A DNA stretch of 44,469 nucleotides from Agrobacterium genomosp. 13 str. CFBP 6927. Lineage in GTDB: Bacteria; Pseudomonadota; Alphaproteobacteria; Rhizobiales; Rhizobiaceae. The notes under the pieces were generated by a model. The model was not told where the DNA came from and searched no databases. It saw only the letters and a program-made list of their open reading frames with translations. The position numbers and the translations under genes were made by a program. The stretch spans positions 1,517,687 through 1,562,155 of the forward strand of contig LT009756.1 of the NCBI GenBank assembly GCA_900012615.1, read 5' to 3'. Below are positions 17,305 through 25,569 of the stretch, piece by piece (the first letter of the stretch is position 1; the number at the start of each line of letters is the position of its first letter).

Positions 17305-17727
17305 ATGTTTAATGGAGTGCGTTTCTTTCGCGATAGATCCGGCTCGTCTGCTGTCGAGTTCGCCATCGTCGCACCGATATTCTTTCTCGTCCTGCTCACC
17401 ATGATCGCCTATGGCATTTATCTGATGGCGGCCTATTCGGTGCAGCAGATCGCCGCCGATGCGGCCAGAACGGCGGTTGCCGGGCTGAACACGACCGAGC
17501 GCCAGCAGCTGGCCAGGGATTTCGTCACCAAAAGCGACCTCAGTTACGCCTTCATGGACAAGAAGCGTTTCACCGTCGATGTCGCCACAGATCCCGCCAA
17601 TGCCAACCAGTTCACGGTGAAGGTCGAATATGACGCCCGCGATCTGCCGATCTGGAGCCTCTACAGCTACACCCTGCCCGAGCCGGTCATTCGGCGTTTT
17701 TCCACCATCCGGATCGGAGGAGCATGA
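17305..17727 (+). CDS. TadE-like pilus assembly pseudopilin
   Basis: The 140-residue protein has the TadE layout: a short basic N-terminus, the SSAVEFAIVAPIFFLVL start of a long transmembrane helix (about residues 13-45), and a small extracytoplasmic domain. TadE-family proteins are minor pseudopilins of tight-adherence (Flp) pili. GGGGG lies a few bases before the ATG at 17305. Its TGA (17725-17727) is followed after one base by the ATG of the next TadG-like gene, so the two are coupled. No prepilin peptidase, secretin or ATPase genes are nearby, so this pair sits apart from any main tad/ctp locus. Confidence 0.85.
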   Translation: MFNGVRFFRDRSGSSAVEFAIVAPIFFLVLLTMIAYGIYLMAAYSVQQIAADAARTAVAGLNTTERQQLARDFVTKSDLSYAFMDKKRFTVDVATDPANANQFTVKVEYDARDLPIWSLYSYTLPEPVIRRFSTIRIGGA

Positions 17728-17728
17728 C

Positions 17729-19468
17729 ATGCGGACTATCCATTCCCTGCTTCCCGCTTTCCTGAAGGATCGGGCCGGCAACATCGCCATCTCGGCCGGG
17801 CTTACCGCGCCGCTTTTCATCGGCATATTGGCGCTCGGCGTCGATTACGGCTATCTGACCCTGCAAAAACGGCAATTGCAGCAGACCGCCGATCTCGCAG
17901 CCATATCGGCCGCCGCCAATGCCGCCGAAGCCGAAAAGGCGGTGCAGCAATATTTCGCCCTTAACGGCATGGATCTCGGCGTCAAGACGGCGCAGGGCCT
18001 GTTGACCCCAGCGGGTCTGAAGCCCTTCGATCCCTTGAACGAATTTGCCAGCAGCAAGGGTTATGCCCAGGTCATCAAGGGGCATTATGAACCCGATGCG
18101 ACCATTCCCGTCGACCAGCGTTTTGTCGAAAACGCCCTGCCCACCAATGCGATCAAAGTGAACATCGTCGAGAAGGGGCAGATATTCTTCGCATCCGCCT
18201 TCACCACCCCGCCCAAGGTTTCGGCGGTCGGAACCGCCTCGTCCCAGAAGATCGCCGCATTTTCGGTGGGATCGCGGCTCGCAAGCCTCGACGATGGAAT
18301 CCTGAACAGCCTGCTCGGCGGCCTGCTCGGCACCACGGTTTCGCTTAAACTTATGGACTACCAGGCGCTGCTTGCTGCCGATGTCAACGCATTGCATGTC
18401 GTCGAGGCGCTGGCCGTCGATCTCAAACTCACCGCCGGCACCTACAAGGATGTTCTGAAAACGGAAATCACCTATGGCCAGTTCCTGAATGCGCTGACGA
18501 AGACCACCGGCCTGCAGCCGGCTGTCGCCACCATTCTGACTGCGCTACAAAAAACCGTCAACAAGAGCAACATCAAGCTCAAGCTCGAGGAAATCCTCAA
18601 TCTCGGGCCATTCTCCGACAAGCTGATCGGCAGCGGCGAAAACCTCAAGGTCACGGCTGGTGTCTTCGATCTCATCAATGCCGCCGCCGTGGCGGGCAAT
18701 GGCGGCAACCAGCTGGCGCTTAATCTCAACGCCAACCTGCTGGGTCTCGCCTCGGTCAAGGCAACGCTTGCCATCGGTGAACCACCTGTCGAAACGCCGT
18801 CACTCGCCGTCGGCGGTCCGGGCACCGTGGTCCGTACCGCGCAAACCCGGCTGGCGGTCAATGTCGTGGTCGATGGGCTTCAGGCGATTGCCGGCCTGAA
18901 GGTCAATGTTCCGCTCTATGTGGAAGTCGCCCATGCCGAAGCGCGGCTTGCCGATATTCGCTGCACGGGCGGCGGACAGGGAACCGTCGATGTCGAGGTC
19001 GTCCCCGGTGTCGCGGAAATCGCCCTCGGTAATGTCGATACCTCGGCCTTCGCCAATTTCGGCAAGGACCCGCGCGTCACCAAGACAGCAATCGTGGATT
19101 CTGCACTGCTCGCCATCAATGGCAGCGCCCTCATCAATGCCACCAACATGAAGAAAACCAAGCTGACTTTCACGCAGTCGGATATCACCCAGGCAAAGAT
19201 CAAGAGCGTCTCCACCAAGGACACCGTTACCACTCTCGTCAGTTCCCTGCTGAAGAACCTCGATCTGGATATCAGGCTCCTCTTCCTCAACCTCGATCTG
19301 GGAGGACTGGCGGGAATCCAGGCCGCACTTGCGAATACGCTTTCCGTGGTCACGGCTCCGGTCGATCAGCTGCTCTACAACGTGCTTCTGGTTCTCGGCG
19401 TCAAGATCGGCGAGGCCGATGTACGGGTCACGGATGTTCGGTGCCAGCAGCCGGCGTTGGTGCAATAG
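17729..19468 (+). CDS. TadG-like Flp pilus-associated protein
   Basis: From the ATG at 17729 the product has 579 residues. The N-terminal segment (about 12-50) has the TadG/TadE-type helix beginning DRAGNIAISAGLTAPLF, followed by a long extracytoplasmic part rich in Ala, Leu, Val and Asn with few aromatic residues. The body shows recurring leucine-rich stretches, such as LNANLLGLASVKATL, that may fold as beta strands. I see no von Willebrand A domain (MIDAS) motif. GGAGGAG precedes the start, and the gene is coupled to the TadE-like gene. It ends near a bidirectional terminator at 19484-19518. A pilus or cell-surface role is inferred from the N-terminus. Confidence 0.8.
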   Translation: MRTIHSLLPAFLKDRAGNIAISAGLTAPLFIGILALGVDYGYLTLQKRQLQQTADLAAISAAANAAEAEKAVQQYFALNGMDLGVKTAQGLLTPAGLKPFDPLNEFASSKGYAQVIKGHYEPDATIPVDQRFVENALPTNAIKVNIVEKGQIFFASAFTTPPKVSAVGTASSQKIAAFSVGSRLASLDDGILNSLLGGLLGTTVSLKLMDYQALLAADVNALHVVEALAVDLKLTAGTYKDVLKTEITYGQFLNALTKTTGLQPAVATILTALQKTVNKSNIKLKLEEILNLGPFSDKLIGSGENLKVTAGVFDLINAAAVAGNGGNQLALNLNANLLGLASVKATLAIGEPPVETPSLAVGGPGTVVRTAQTRLAVNVVVDGLQAIAGLKVNVPLYVEVAHAEARLADIRCTGGGQGTVDVEVVPGVAEIALGNVDTSAFANFGKDPRVTKTAIVDSALLAINGSALINATNMKKTKLTFTQSDITQAKIKSVSTKDTVTTLVSSLLKNLDLDIRLLFLNLDLGGLAGIQAALANTLSVVTAPVDQLLYNVLLVLGVKIGEADVRVTDVRCQQPALVQ

Positions 19469-19483
19469 TCAGCACCGCGCATG

Positions 19484-19518
19484 AAAAAGCCGCCGGATGG
19501 TCTCCCGGCGGCTTTTTT
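19484..19518. terminator. Bidirectional intrinsic terminator
   Basis: Arms GCCGCCGG (19489-19496) and CCGGCGGC (19505-19512) are flanked by AAAAA on the left and TTTTTT on the right, so the hairpin can stop transcription both from the TadG-like gene and from the convergent DAHP synthase gene. Confidence 0.88.
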
Positions 19519-19535
19519 CGTTTAAGGCTTTAATA

Positions 19536-20912
19536 TCAGGCGTTGGCAATCGCCAGGCGCTTCTCGTCGCGGCCGCTCTTCATGCGCTCCGACAGAAGGA
19601 AGGCCAGTTCCAGCGCCTGATCGGCGTTAAGACGCGGATCGCAATGGGTGTGGTAACGGTCGGACAGCGAATCCGCCGTCACGGCGCGCGCGCCGCCCGT
19701 GCATTCCGTCACGTCCTTGCCGGTCATCTCGATATGGATGCCACCCGGATGCGTGCCTTCGGCGCGGTGAATCTGGAAGAAGCTTTCGACTTCCGACAGA
19801 ATGCGCTCGAACGGACGCGTCTTGTAGTGGTTGAGCGTGATCGTGTTGCCATGCATCGGATCGCAGGACCAGACGACCTTGCGGCCTTCCTTCTCAACCG
19901 CACGGATGAGCTTCGGCAGGCTGTCCGCCACCTTGTCATGACCGAAACGGCAAATCAGCGTCAGGCGTCCAGCCTCGTTCGCCGGGTTCAGCGCATCGAT
20001 CAGCTCGATCAGATTGTCTGGCGTCAGAGACGGACCGCACTTCAGGCCGATCGGGTTCTTGATGCCACGGAAATATTCCACATGCGCATGGTCAAGCTGA
20101 CGCGTGCGGTCACCGATCCAGATCATGTGGCCGGAGGTGGCGTACCAGTCGCCCGAGGTGGAATCGACGCGGGTGAGCGCCTCTTCGTAACCCAGCAGCA
20201 GGGCCTCATGGCTGGTGAAGAAATCGGTCTCGCGCAGGCTCGGATTGTTCTCCGCGCTGATGCCGATCGCTTTCATGAAATCCATGGTTTCGGAAATCCG
20301 GTCGGCCAGCTTGCGGTAACGGTCCGCCTGCGGGCTGTCCTTGATGAAGCCGAGCATCCACTGATGAACGTTTTCAAGGTTGGCATAACCGCCCATTGCG
20401 AAGGCGCGCAACAGGTTCAGCGTCGCCGCCGACTGGCGATAGGCGTCAAGCTGACGCTCCGGGTTCGGAATGCGTGAGGCCTCGTTGAATTCGATGCCGT
20501 TGATGATGTCGCCGCGGTAAGACGGCAGCGTCACGCCATCCTGCGCTTCCACGTTGGAAGAGCGCGGCTTGGCGAACTGACCGGCAATGCGGCCAACCTT
20601 CACGACGGGCAGCTGCGCGCCATAGGTCAGCACAACGGCCATCTGCAGGAAAGCGCGGAAGAAGTCGCGGATATTGTCCGCGCCATGCTCAAGGAAACTT
20701 TCGGCGCAATCGCCGCCCTGCAGCAGGAAGGCGTTGCCTTCAGCCACATTGGCAAGCTGTTTTTTCAGGCGGCGGGCTTCACCGGCAAAAACCAGCGGCG
20801 GATAGGTCGCAAGCGTGGCTTCCGTTGCCGCAAGCTCTGCCGCGTCAGGATATTCGGGAACCTGCTGGATCGGTTTCTGCCGCCAGCTGCCGGGTGTCCA
20901 ATTCTGTGCCAT
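19536..20912 (-). CDS. Class II (plant-type) DAHP synthase
   Basis: The 458-residue enzyme joins phosphoenolpyruvate and erythrose 4-phosphate to make 3-deoxy-D-arabino-heptulosonate 7-phosphate, the first step of the shikimate pathway. The sequence is of the class II type (start [19 protein letters not shown]), with the conserved metal cysteine C69 in [17 protein letters not shown], a GIHIEMTG strand and CDPRLNADQ near the end. It is unrelated in primary sequence to E. coli AroG/F/H. AAGG lies before the ATG at 20912. Class II enzymes differ in feedback control; none can be read here. The gene is monocistronic, ending at a shared terminator. Confidence 0.95.
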   Translation of the reverse strand: MAQNWTPGSWRQKPIQQVPEYPDAAELAATEATLATYPPLVFAGEARRLKKQLANVAEGNAFLLQGGDCAESFLEHGADNIRDFFRAFLQMAVVLTYGAQLPVVKVGRIAGQFAKPRSSNVEAQDGVTLPSYRGDIINGIEFNEASRIPNPERQLDAYRQSAATLNLLRAFAMGGYANLENVHQWMLGFIKDSPQADRYRKLADRISETMDFMKAIGISAENNPSLRETDFFTSHEALLLGYEEALTRVDSTSGDWYATSGHMIWIGDRTRQLDHAHVEYFRGIKNPIGLKCGPSLTPDNLIELIDALNPANEAGRLTLICRFGHDKVADSLPKLIRAVEKEGRKVVWSCDPMHGNTITLNHYKTRPFERILSEVESFFQIHRAEGTHPGGIHIEMTGKDVTECTGGARAVTADSLSDRYHTHCDPRLNADQALELAFLLSERMKSGRDEKRLAIANA

Positions 20913-21092
20913 GTCCTTACCCTTTTTTCGACCACGCGACTGCCGCGCGACCGCCTCGAAAAATTGAGCGGCTTATAGCTCCATGCATCGCCTTTGCATA
21001 GCCGATCCCGGCGCCATACCGCTCAATCCGCCCGTTTTGAGCGTCTCAAGCGCATAAAAGTCAATTCAAACGATTTAACAAACCCGCCCCCA

Positions 21093-21114
21093 CCCGAAAA
21101 TCGTCTGTTTCGGG
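21093..21114 (-). terminator. Hairpin downstream of gor (weak terminator)
   Basis: Arms CCCGAAA (21093-21099) and TTTCGGG (21108-21114) lie about 50 bases after the gor stop. The following minus-strand bases are G-rich rather than T-rich, so termination is uncertain. Confidence 0.3.
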
Positions 21115-21161
21115 GGCGACGGGCAATTTTGACGCGCGATTATATCACGCTTGCGTCAGGG

Positions 21162-22547
21162 CTACACGCGCTCGCCATTCACCACGCGGTAGCTCGGCGA
21201 ATACATCGTCACCAGCTCCTCGGCGGCTGTGGGATGAACCGCCATGGTACGGTCGAAATCATCCTTGGTGCAGCCGGCTTTCAGCGTGATACCGAGAAGC
21301 TGCGCCATCTCGCCCGCCTCGTGGCCGAGAATATGCACGCCCACAACTTTGCGGTCGCTGGCATTGACGATCAGCTTCATGATCGTCTTTTCCTGACGGC
21401 CGGAAAGCGTCGCCTTCATCGGCCTGAACTGGGCGCGATAGACTTCCAGTTCCGGATATTTCTTGCCCGCTTCCTCTTCCGAAAGACCGACAGTTCCGAT
21501 TTCCGGCTGCGAGAACACCGCCGTCGCAATCAGCTCGTGATCCGGCTTGGTCGGGTTGTTCTTGTATTCGGTTTCGATGAAGCACATGGCCTCGTGGATC
21601 GCCACCGGGGTCAGCTGTACCCGGTCGGTGACGTCACCCAGCGCGAAGATATTCGGAACGTTGGTCCGCGAATAGTCGTCGACGATGATCGCGCCGCGCG
21701 CATCCAGCTTCACGCCGACGTTTTCGAGACCCAGACCTTTCGTGTTCGGATCGCGCCCGAGCGCCAGCATCACCGTCTCGACGGAAAGAGTACCGTGGTT
21801 CTTGGTGCGGGCCTGTAATGCGCCCTCACCCTTCGTCACTTCTTCGATGACATCGCCGAGCAATATCTTGATGCCCTTGGCCTCCATGGCCTCGTGCAGA
21901 CCCTTGCGCATGTCCTGATCGAAACGCGACAGGATTTCCTTGCCACGGTAGATCAGGGTCGTTTCGACGCCGAGCCCATGGAAGATATTGGCAAATTCGA
22001 CCGCGATGTAACCGCCACCGGCAATCAGGATCGACTTCGGCAGCTCTTCCAGGTCAAAAGCCTCGTTGGACGAGATCGTCAGCTCATGGCCGGGCAGCGC
22101 CCTGTGCTCGTTCGGCGTGCCGCCGACGGCAATCACGATACGCTCGGCCGTGAAGGTCTCGCCGGTTTTCGTCAGCTTCACGGTATGGGCGTCGACCAAT
22201 TCCGCCCGACTGTCGAAAATATCGGCCTTGGCGTTTTCCAGACCCTTGCGGTAGAGCCCTTCGAGACGGGTGATTTCCTTGTCCTTCGCCGCGATCAGCT
22301 TCTTCCAGTCAAAGCTGCGTTCACCGACGCTCCAGCCGAATCCTTCCGAATCCTCGAAATGCTCAGGGAATTGCGAGGCGTAGACGAGCAGCTTCTTCGG
22401 CACGCAGCCGCGAATGACGCAGGTTCCACCATAGCGGTATTCTTCAGCAATCCCCACGCGCTTGCCGAGCGAGGCCGCCACGCGGCCGCTGCGCACGCCG
22501 CCGGAGCCGCCACCGATGACGAAAAGATCGTAGTCATAAGCTGTCAT
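21162..22547 (-). CDS. gor: Glutathione-disulfide reductase
   Basis: The product of about 461 residues is a FAD-dependent pyridine nucleotide-disulfide reductase that uses NADPH to reduce oxidised glutathione. The FAD motif GGGSGGVRSGR is near the N-terminus, and the redox pair is C43/C48 in GGTCVIRGC. A second Rossmann motif GGGYIAVEFA is followed by YRGKEILSRFD, whose arginines favour NADPH. The C-terminal HPTAAEE motif supplies the catalytic His-Glu of the partner subunit. CVIRGC instead of CVNVGC is a known plant/alpha-proteobacterial variant. ATG at 22547 has AGGGG eight bases upstream; a TTG at 22553 is too close to it. Confidence 0.94.
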   Translation of the reverse strand: MTAYDYDLFVIGGGSGGVRSGRVAASLGKRVGIAEEYRYGGTCVIRGCVPKKLLVYASQFPEHFEDSEGFGWSVGERSFDWKKLIAAKDKEITRLEGLYRKGLENAKADIFDSRAELVDAHTVKLTKTGETFTAERIVIAVGGTPNEHRALPGHELTISSNEAFDLEELPKSILIAGGGYIAVEFANIFHGLGVETTLIYRGKEILSRFDQDMRKGLHEAMEAKGIKILLGDVIEEVTKGEGALQARTKNHGTLSVETVMLALGRDPNTKGLGLENVGVKLDARGAIIVDDYSRTNVPNIFALGDVTDRVQLTPVAIHEAMCFIETEYKNNPTKPDHELIATAVFSQPEIGTVGLSEEEAGKKYPELEVYRAQFRPMKATLSGRQEKTIMKLIVNASDRKVVGVHILGHEAGEMAQLLGITLKAGCTKDDFDRTMAVHPTAAEELVTMYSPSYRVVNGERV

Positions 22548-22638
22548 AGTCAAAACCCCTGATCAAAACGACGCCATCAGCCTCAAGGCGAACGGTGGCG
22601 TCTTCACGGCACATATAGGTGCTGCAACGCACAAATGA

Positions 22639-22664
22639 AAAGCCCGGTCTTGCGACCGGGCTTT
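22639..22664. terminator. Terminator-like hairpin before gor
   Basis: A perfect 11-bp stem, AAAGCCCGGTC (22639-22649) with GACCGGGCTTT (22654-22664), has a four-base loop. On the minus strand it lies downstream of the DUF2059 gene and upstream of gor, so it likely ends the rpiA-DUF2059 transcript. Confidence 0.75.
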
Positions 22665-22694
22665 GAATATTTCTGAAGATAGTTTTTTTGACTA

Positions 22695-22741
22695 AGCATC
22701 GGATTCTCCGGAAACCGCATTACACTTTCCGGTCCGATGCT
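22695..22741. repeat. Long imperfect hairpin with CCGGAAA core
   Basis: Outer arms AGCATCGGA (22695-22703) and TCCGATGCT (22733-22741) and inner arms CCGGAAA (22708-22714) and TTTCCGG (22726-22732) form one stem with a four-base bulge and an 11-base loop. It begins 16 bases after the DUF2059 stop. The inner arms match those of the palindromes at 2322-2346 and 5409-5440. Confidence 0.65.
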
Positions 22742-22757
22742 CAGCCTGTTCATTCAA

Positions 22758-23327
22758 TCAGGGCTTGGGAGCCGCCGGAGCGCCGCCCGTGGCGTTCTGA
22801 TCGGCCGGAAGCGGCTTGAGGTCAGCGCCGGCAACCTTCTGCAGTTCGGTCATGCTGGAAGCGTTCAGGTCGCGGTTGATGCCGGCGGCCCAGATATCGG
22901 CAGCCTTCATCAGTTCGCGCGTGGCGATCGGGCCGTCCTTCAGAAGCTTCTTGCCGGCTTCGCTGCTGTAGAAGGTGGAAATGGCGTTCAGCTCTTCAAC
23001 GGTGAAGGCGCGCGCATAGGTGAGTGCAGCCTCACGCTCCAGATCGGCGCGGCGCGGCGCAAGCTCGAGCGCCTTGGCATCGACGGTCTCGGTGATCGCG
23101 TCCTGAACATTCGGCGATGCCTGAATGAGTTCGGCCTTCAGACGCTCCGCCAGACCCGGCAGGATGTCATCGAAACGGTCGGTTACGCCAAGAGAGGCGA
23201 TCGCCTGCCGTGCGGCAGCAATATGCGCTTCCGAAATTTCCTGAGCGCGTGCGGCAGTACCGAACACGATGCCGGAAATAAGGATCGAAGCAGCGGCAGC
23301 TTTGCCCAGTCCCGCTAGTTTGATCAT
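22758..23327 (-). CDS. Exported DUF2059-domain protein
   Basis: The 189-residue protein begins with a signal peptide (hydrophobic core near 7-24, cleavage after TAARA). The C-terminal half carries a DUF2059-like helical segment, including YARAFTVEELNAISTFYSSE (about residues 97-116) and GKKLLKDGP. It is predicted to be periplasmic. Function is unknown for the family. The last 12 residues are Ala- and Pro-rich. It starts 16 bases after the rpiA stop, so the two genes are cotranscribed; this pairing recurs in rhizobia as far as I recall but says little about function. Two hairpins follow the stop. Confidence 0.82.
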   Translation of the reverse strand: MIKLAGLGKAAAASILISGIVFGTAARAQEISEAHIAAARQAIASLGVTDRFDDILPGLAERLKAELIQASPNVQDAITETVDAKALELAPRRADLEREAALTYARAFTVEELNAISTFYSSEAGKKLLKDGPIATRELMKAADIWAAGINRDLNASSMTELQKVAGADLKPLPADQNATGGAPAAPKP

Positions 23328-23343
23328 GAAAATCTCGCTCCTG

Positions 23344-24039
23344 TTATACTGCCTGCATCACGCGGGCGCCTTCAGGTCCCGCGATAATGGCAAGCGATGC
23401 CAAATTTATGAAAAGTCCGTGCTCGACAACACCGGGGATAGTGTTCAGCTCGCGTGCTAGCGCTTCTGCATCAGGAATACGGCCAAAAGATGCGTCGAGA
23501 ATAAGGTGTCCGCCATCCGTCATGAAGGCGCCATCGCCAGACGAACGCATCGTCAGCGTGCCCGAAAGGCCGGACCGCGCCGCCAGCTTCTCGATGGCGA
23601 TCCGGGTCGCCACCTGGCCGAACGGGTTGATTTCGATGGGCAGCGGAAAGGCGCCGAGCGTCTCCACCACCTTGCTCTGGTCGGCAATCACGATCACGCG
23701 GGCAGATGCCGCCGCCACGATCTTTTCGCGCAGAAGCGCGCCGCCGCCGCCCTTCACAAGCCGCAGCGCATGGTCCACCTCATCGGCGCCGTCAATGGTC
23801 AGATCCAGTTCCGGCAACTCGTCGAGGGATTTCAGCGGCACGCCGAGTTCCACGCACAGCCGTGCGGTACGCTCGGAGGTCGGTACGCCCTCGACTTTCA
23901 GACCGGCGGCAACCTTTTCCGCCAGCAGCCGCACGAATTCCTCAGCCGTTGAACCCGTGCCGATACCAAGCCGCATCCCGTCTTGAACATGGGACAATGC
24001 GGCCTCGGCGGCCTTGATCTTCATCTGGCGGGCATCCAT
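23344..24039 (-). CDS. rpiA: Ribose-5-phosphate isomerase A
   Basis: The 231-residue enzyme interconverts ribose 5-phosphate and ribulose 5-phosphate in the pentose phosphate pathway. The phosphate-binding [11 protein letters not shown] (near 25-35), the catalytic acids in [11 protein letters not shown] (near 79-89) and [11 protein letters not shown] with the conserved Lys and Glu (near 95-105) are all present. Length and start ([15 protein letters not shown]) are typical. It heads a two-gene unit with the DUF2059 gene and diverges from gph at 24230, with a shared 190-base promoter region where I see no clear operator. Confidence 0.95.
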   Translation of the reverse strand: MDARQMKIKAAEAALSHVQDGMRLGIGTGSTAEEFVRLLAEKVAAGLKVEGVPTSERTARLCVELGVPLKSLDELPELDLTIDGADEVDHALRLVKGGGGALLREKIVAAASARVIVIADQSKVVETLGAFPLPIEINPFGQVATRIAIEKLAARSGLSGTLTMRSSGDGAFMTDGGHLILDASFGRIPDAEALARELNTIPGVVEHGLFINLASLAIIAGPEGARVMQAV

Positions 24040-24229
24040 GTGCCTGAAACTCCGGTAGCTTTGTCGTCGCCGTGCTGTTTACACGGGTCGAAAGCCAAAC
24101 GAAAGCCTTTTTCAAGCCAACGAACAGAACGTTGTGGTGCGGTTGCAAAGACAAGGCCGTTTGCCTAGGCTTGGCGCGAATGAAAGCACCGATAGCTTCA
24201 CCAGAAGCATACCTAAGAGGCCCGTTTCC

Positions 24230-24931
24230 GTGACATCCCGCCCGCTCTCCCCACTCGCCATTTTCGATCTCGACGGCACGCTGGTCGATACCGCCGCCGA
24301 TCTGGTCTCGAGCCTCAATCACACGATTGCCGTCGCCGGGCTTGCCCCCGTCACCTATGAGGACCTGACGCACCTCGTCGGCCAGGGCGCGCGTGTGATG
24401 ATCAAGCGCGCCTTCGCGCTTCGCGAGACAGAACTGCCGGAAGCCGAGCTGGAACCGCTGTACGAGCGCTTCATCACCCATTACCGCGCCGAGATGCCCG
24501 GCGAAAGCCGCCCCTATCCCGGCATCATCAACACGTTGGATGCTCTGTCGGCCGCCGGCATCACGCTTGCCGTCTGCACCAACAAGACGGAAATCCTCGC
24601 TTTGCCGCTGCTCGAAAAGCTAGGCCTCACCCAATATTTCGCCGCCATCACCTGCGGCGATACGTTCGAATTCCGCAAGCCGGATGCCCGCCATATTCTC
24701 GGCACCATCGAAAAAGCCGGCGGCGATATCCAGCGCTCCATCATGGTCGGCGACAGCATCAACGACATTCTCGCCGCCAGGAACGCCGCCGTCCCGTCGA
24801 TTGGCGTGACCTTCGGTTATTCGGATGTGCCGATGGTTGAACTCGAACCGGATGTGGTGATCGACGATTTCGCCGCGCTGACGCCCGACCTGGTGGGCCG
24901 ACTGCTGACCGGACGCGACGCAGCGGCGTAA
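24230..24931 (+). CDS. gph: Phosphoglycolate phosphatase (HAD family)
   Basis: From the GTG at 24230 the product has 233 residues and a HAD phosphatase fold. Motif I is FDLDGTLVDT near the N-terminus. A helical cap follows (about residues 18-85). Motif II is in VCTNKT, motif III uses the lysine in FRKPDARH, and motif IV is GDSINDI. It likely removes phosphate from 2-phosphoglycolate formed during DNA repair or oxygenase side reactions. AAGAGG lies nine bases before the GTG. An upstream in-frame GTG at 24134 would add 32 residues without homologous look. Six bases separate its stop from the next gene's start, suggesting one mRNA. Confidence 0.9.
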   Translation: MTSRPLSPLAIFDLDGTLVDTAADLVSSLNHTIAVAGLAPVTYEDLTHLVGQGARVMIKRAFALRETELPEAELEPLYERFITHYRAEMPGESRPYPGIINTLDALSAAGITLAVCTNKTEILALPLLEKLGLTQYFAAITCGDTFEFRKPDARHILGTIEKAGGDIQRSIMVGDSINDILAARNAAVPSIGVTFGYSDVPMVELEPDVVIDDFAALTPDLVGRLLTGRDAAA

Positions 24932-24937
24932 ACAGCC

Positions 24938-25498
24938 GTGGTTGATCACAATTTCTTCTTCCCCCGCACCGCTGTCAGCATCGTCGCCGTTGGCGACACG
25001 GGCGAAGCGCTGCTTGTGAGAGCGATGCTGGAGAGTCTTGGCGCATCGGTCCGGCTGCATCTTCCCGGCACACCGGAAGATATTCTGGTGTGCTTGAAAC
25101 AGCCCGAGAACCCGCCACCCTATCTCATTATCAGCGGCCATGGCGATGAAAACGGGCTTGTGGTGGGCGAATTCGATCCGGACGTGACCCGGATGGAATT
25201 GCGGCATGGCAGCATGCCCGCCGCAGCGCTCACCGGCAATGTCGATCTGCGGGACACCGTCATTTTTAGCACCGCCTGCTGTACGGGGTCCGAGGCTTTT
25301 GCCAAGGCCTTCATAGAAGGCGGCGCGAGCGCCTATGTAGCGTCGGCAGATTATCCTGAAGGCGCGGCGACATCGCTTTTCATTCATCTGGTCTTCTATG
25401 AATTGCTCGTCCGCAAGTCACCGATGGAAGACGCACTAAGACAAGCCAACCTGCTCGATAGCAACGGCGAACTGGCGTTCACACTATTCAAGGCCTAG
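24938..25498 (+). CDS. Small protein with possible caspase-like (clan CD) His/Cys pair
   Basis: The 186-residue product has no signal peptide or membrane segment. A hydrophobic strand followed by His-Gly (YLIISGHGDENG, H68) precedes a second strand followed by Cys (TVIFSTACCTGSEAFAKAF, C114/C115) and GGASAYVAS. This strand-HG, strand-AC, GGA order is the layout of clan CD cysteine peptidases (caspases, gingipains, CHAT). The small size means a bare catalytic core at most; a non-catalytic fold is also possible. GTG at 24938 is six bases after the gph stop; no clear ribosome binding site. It may share the gph transcript and ends at a bidirectional terminator. Substrate and biology unknown. Confidence 0.7.
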   Translation: MVDHNFFFPRTAVSIVAVGDTGEALLVRAMLESLGASVRLHLPGTPEDILVCLKQPENPPPYLIISGHGDENGLVVGEFDPDVTRMELRHGSMPAAALTGNVDLRDTVIFSTACCTGSEAFAKAFIEGGASAYVASADYPEGAATSLFIHLVFYELLVRKSPMEDALRQANLLDSNGELAFTLFKA

Positions 25499-25529
25499 CC
25501 AGCAGCGCCAGAATCCGCAGAAGTAAAAA

Positions 25530-25550
25530 AGCGCCGTTTCCGGCGCTTTT
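25530..25550. terminator. Bidirectional intrinsic terminator
   Basis: Arms AGCGCCG (25530-25536) and CGGCGCT (25541-25547) with A6 before and TTT after lie between the convergent caspase-like gene and the L,D-transpeptidase gene. Confidence 0.82.
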
Positions 25551-25569
25551 CTCTTGATCGTATGCTGGA

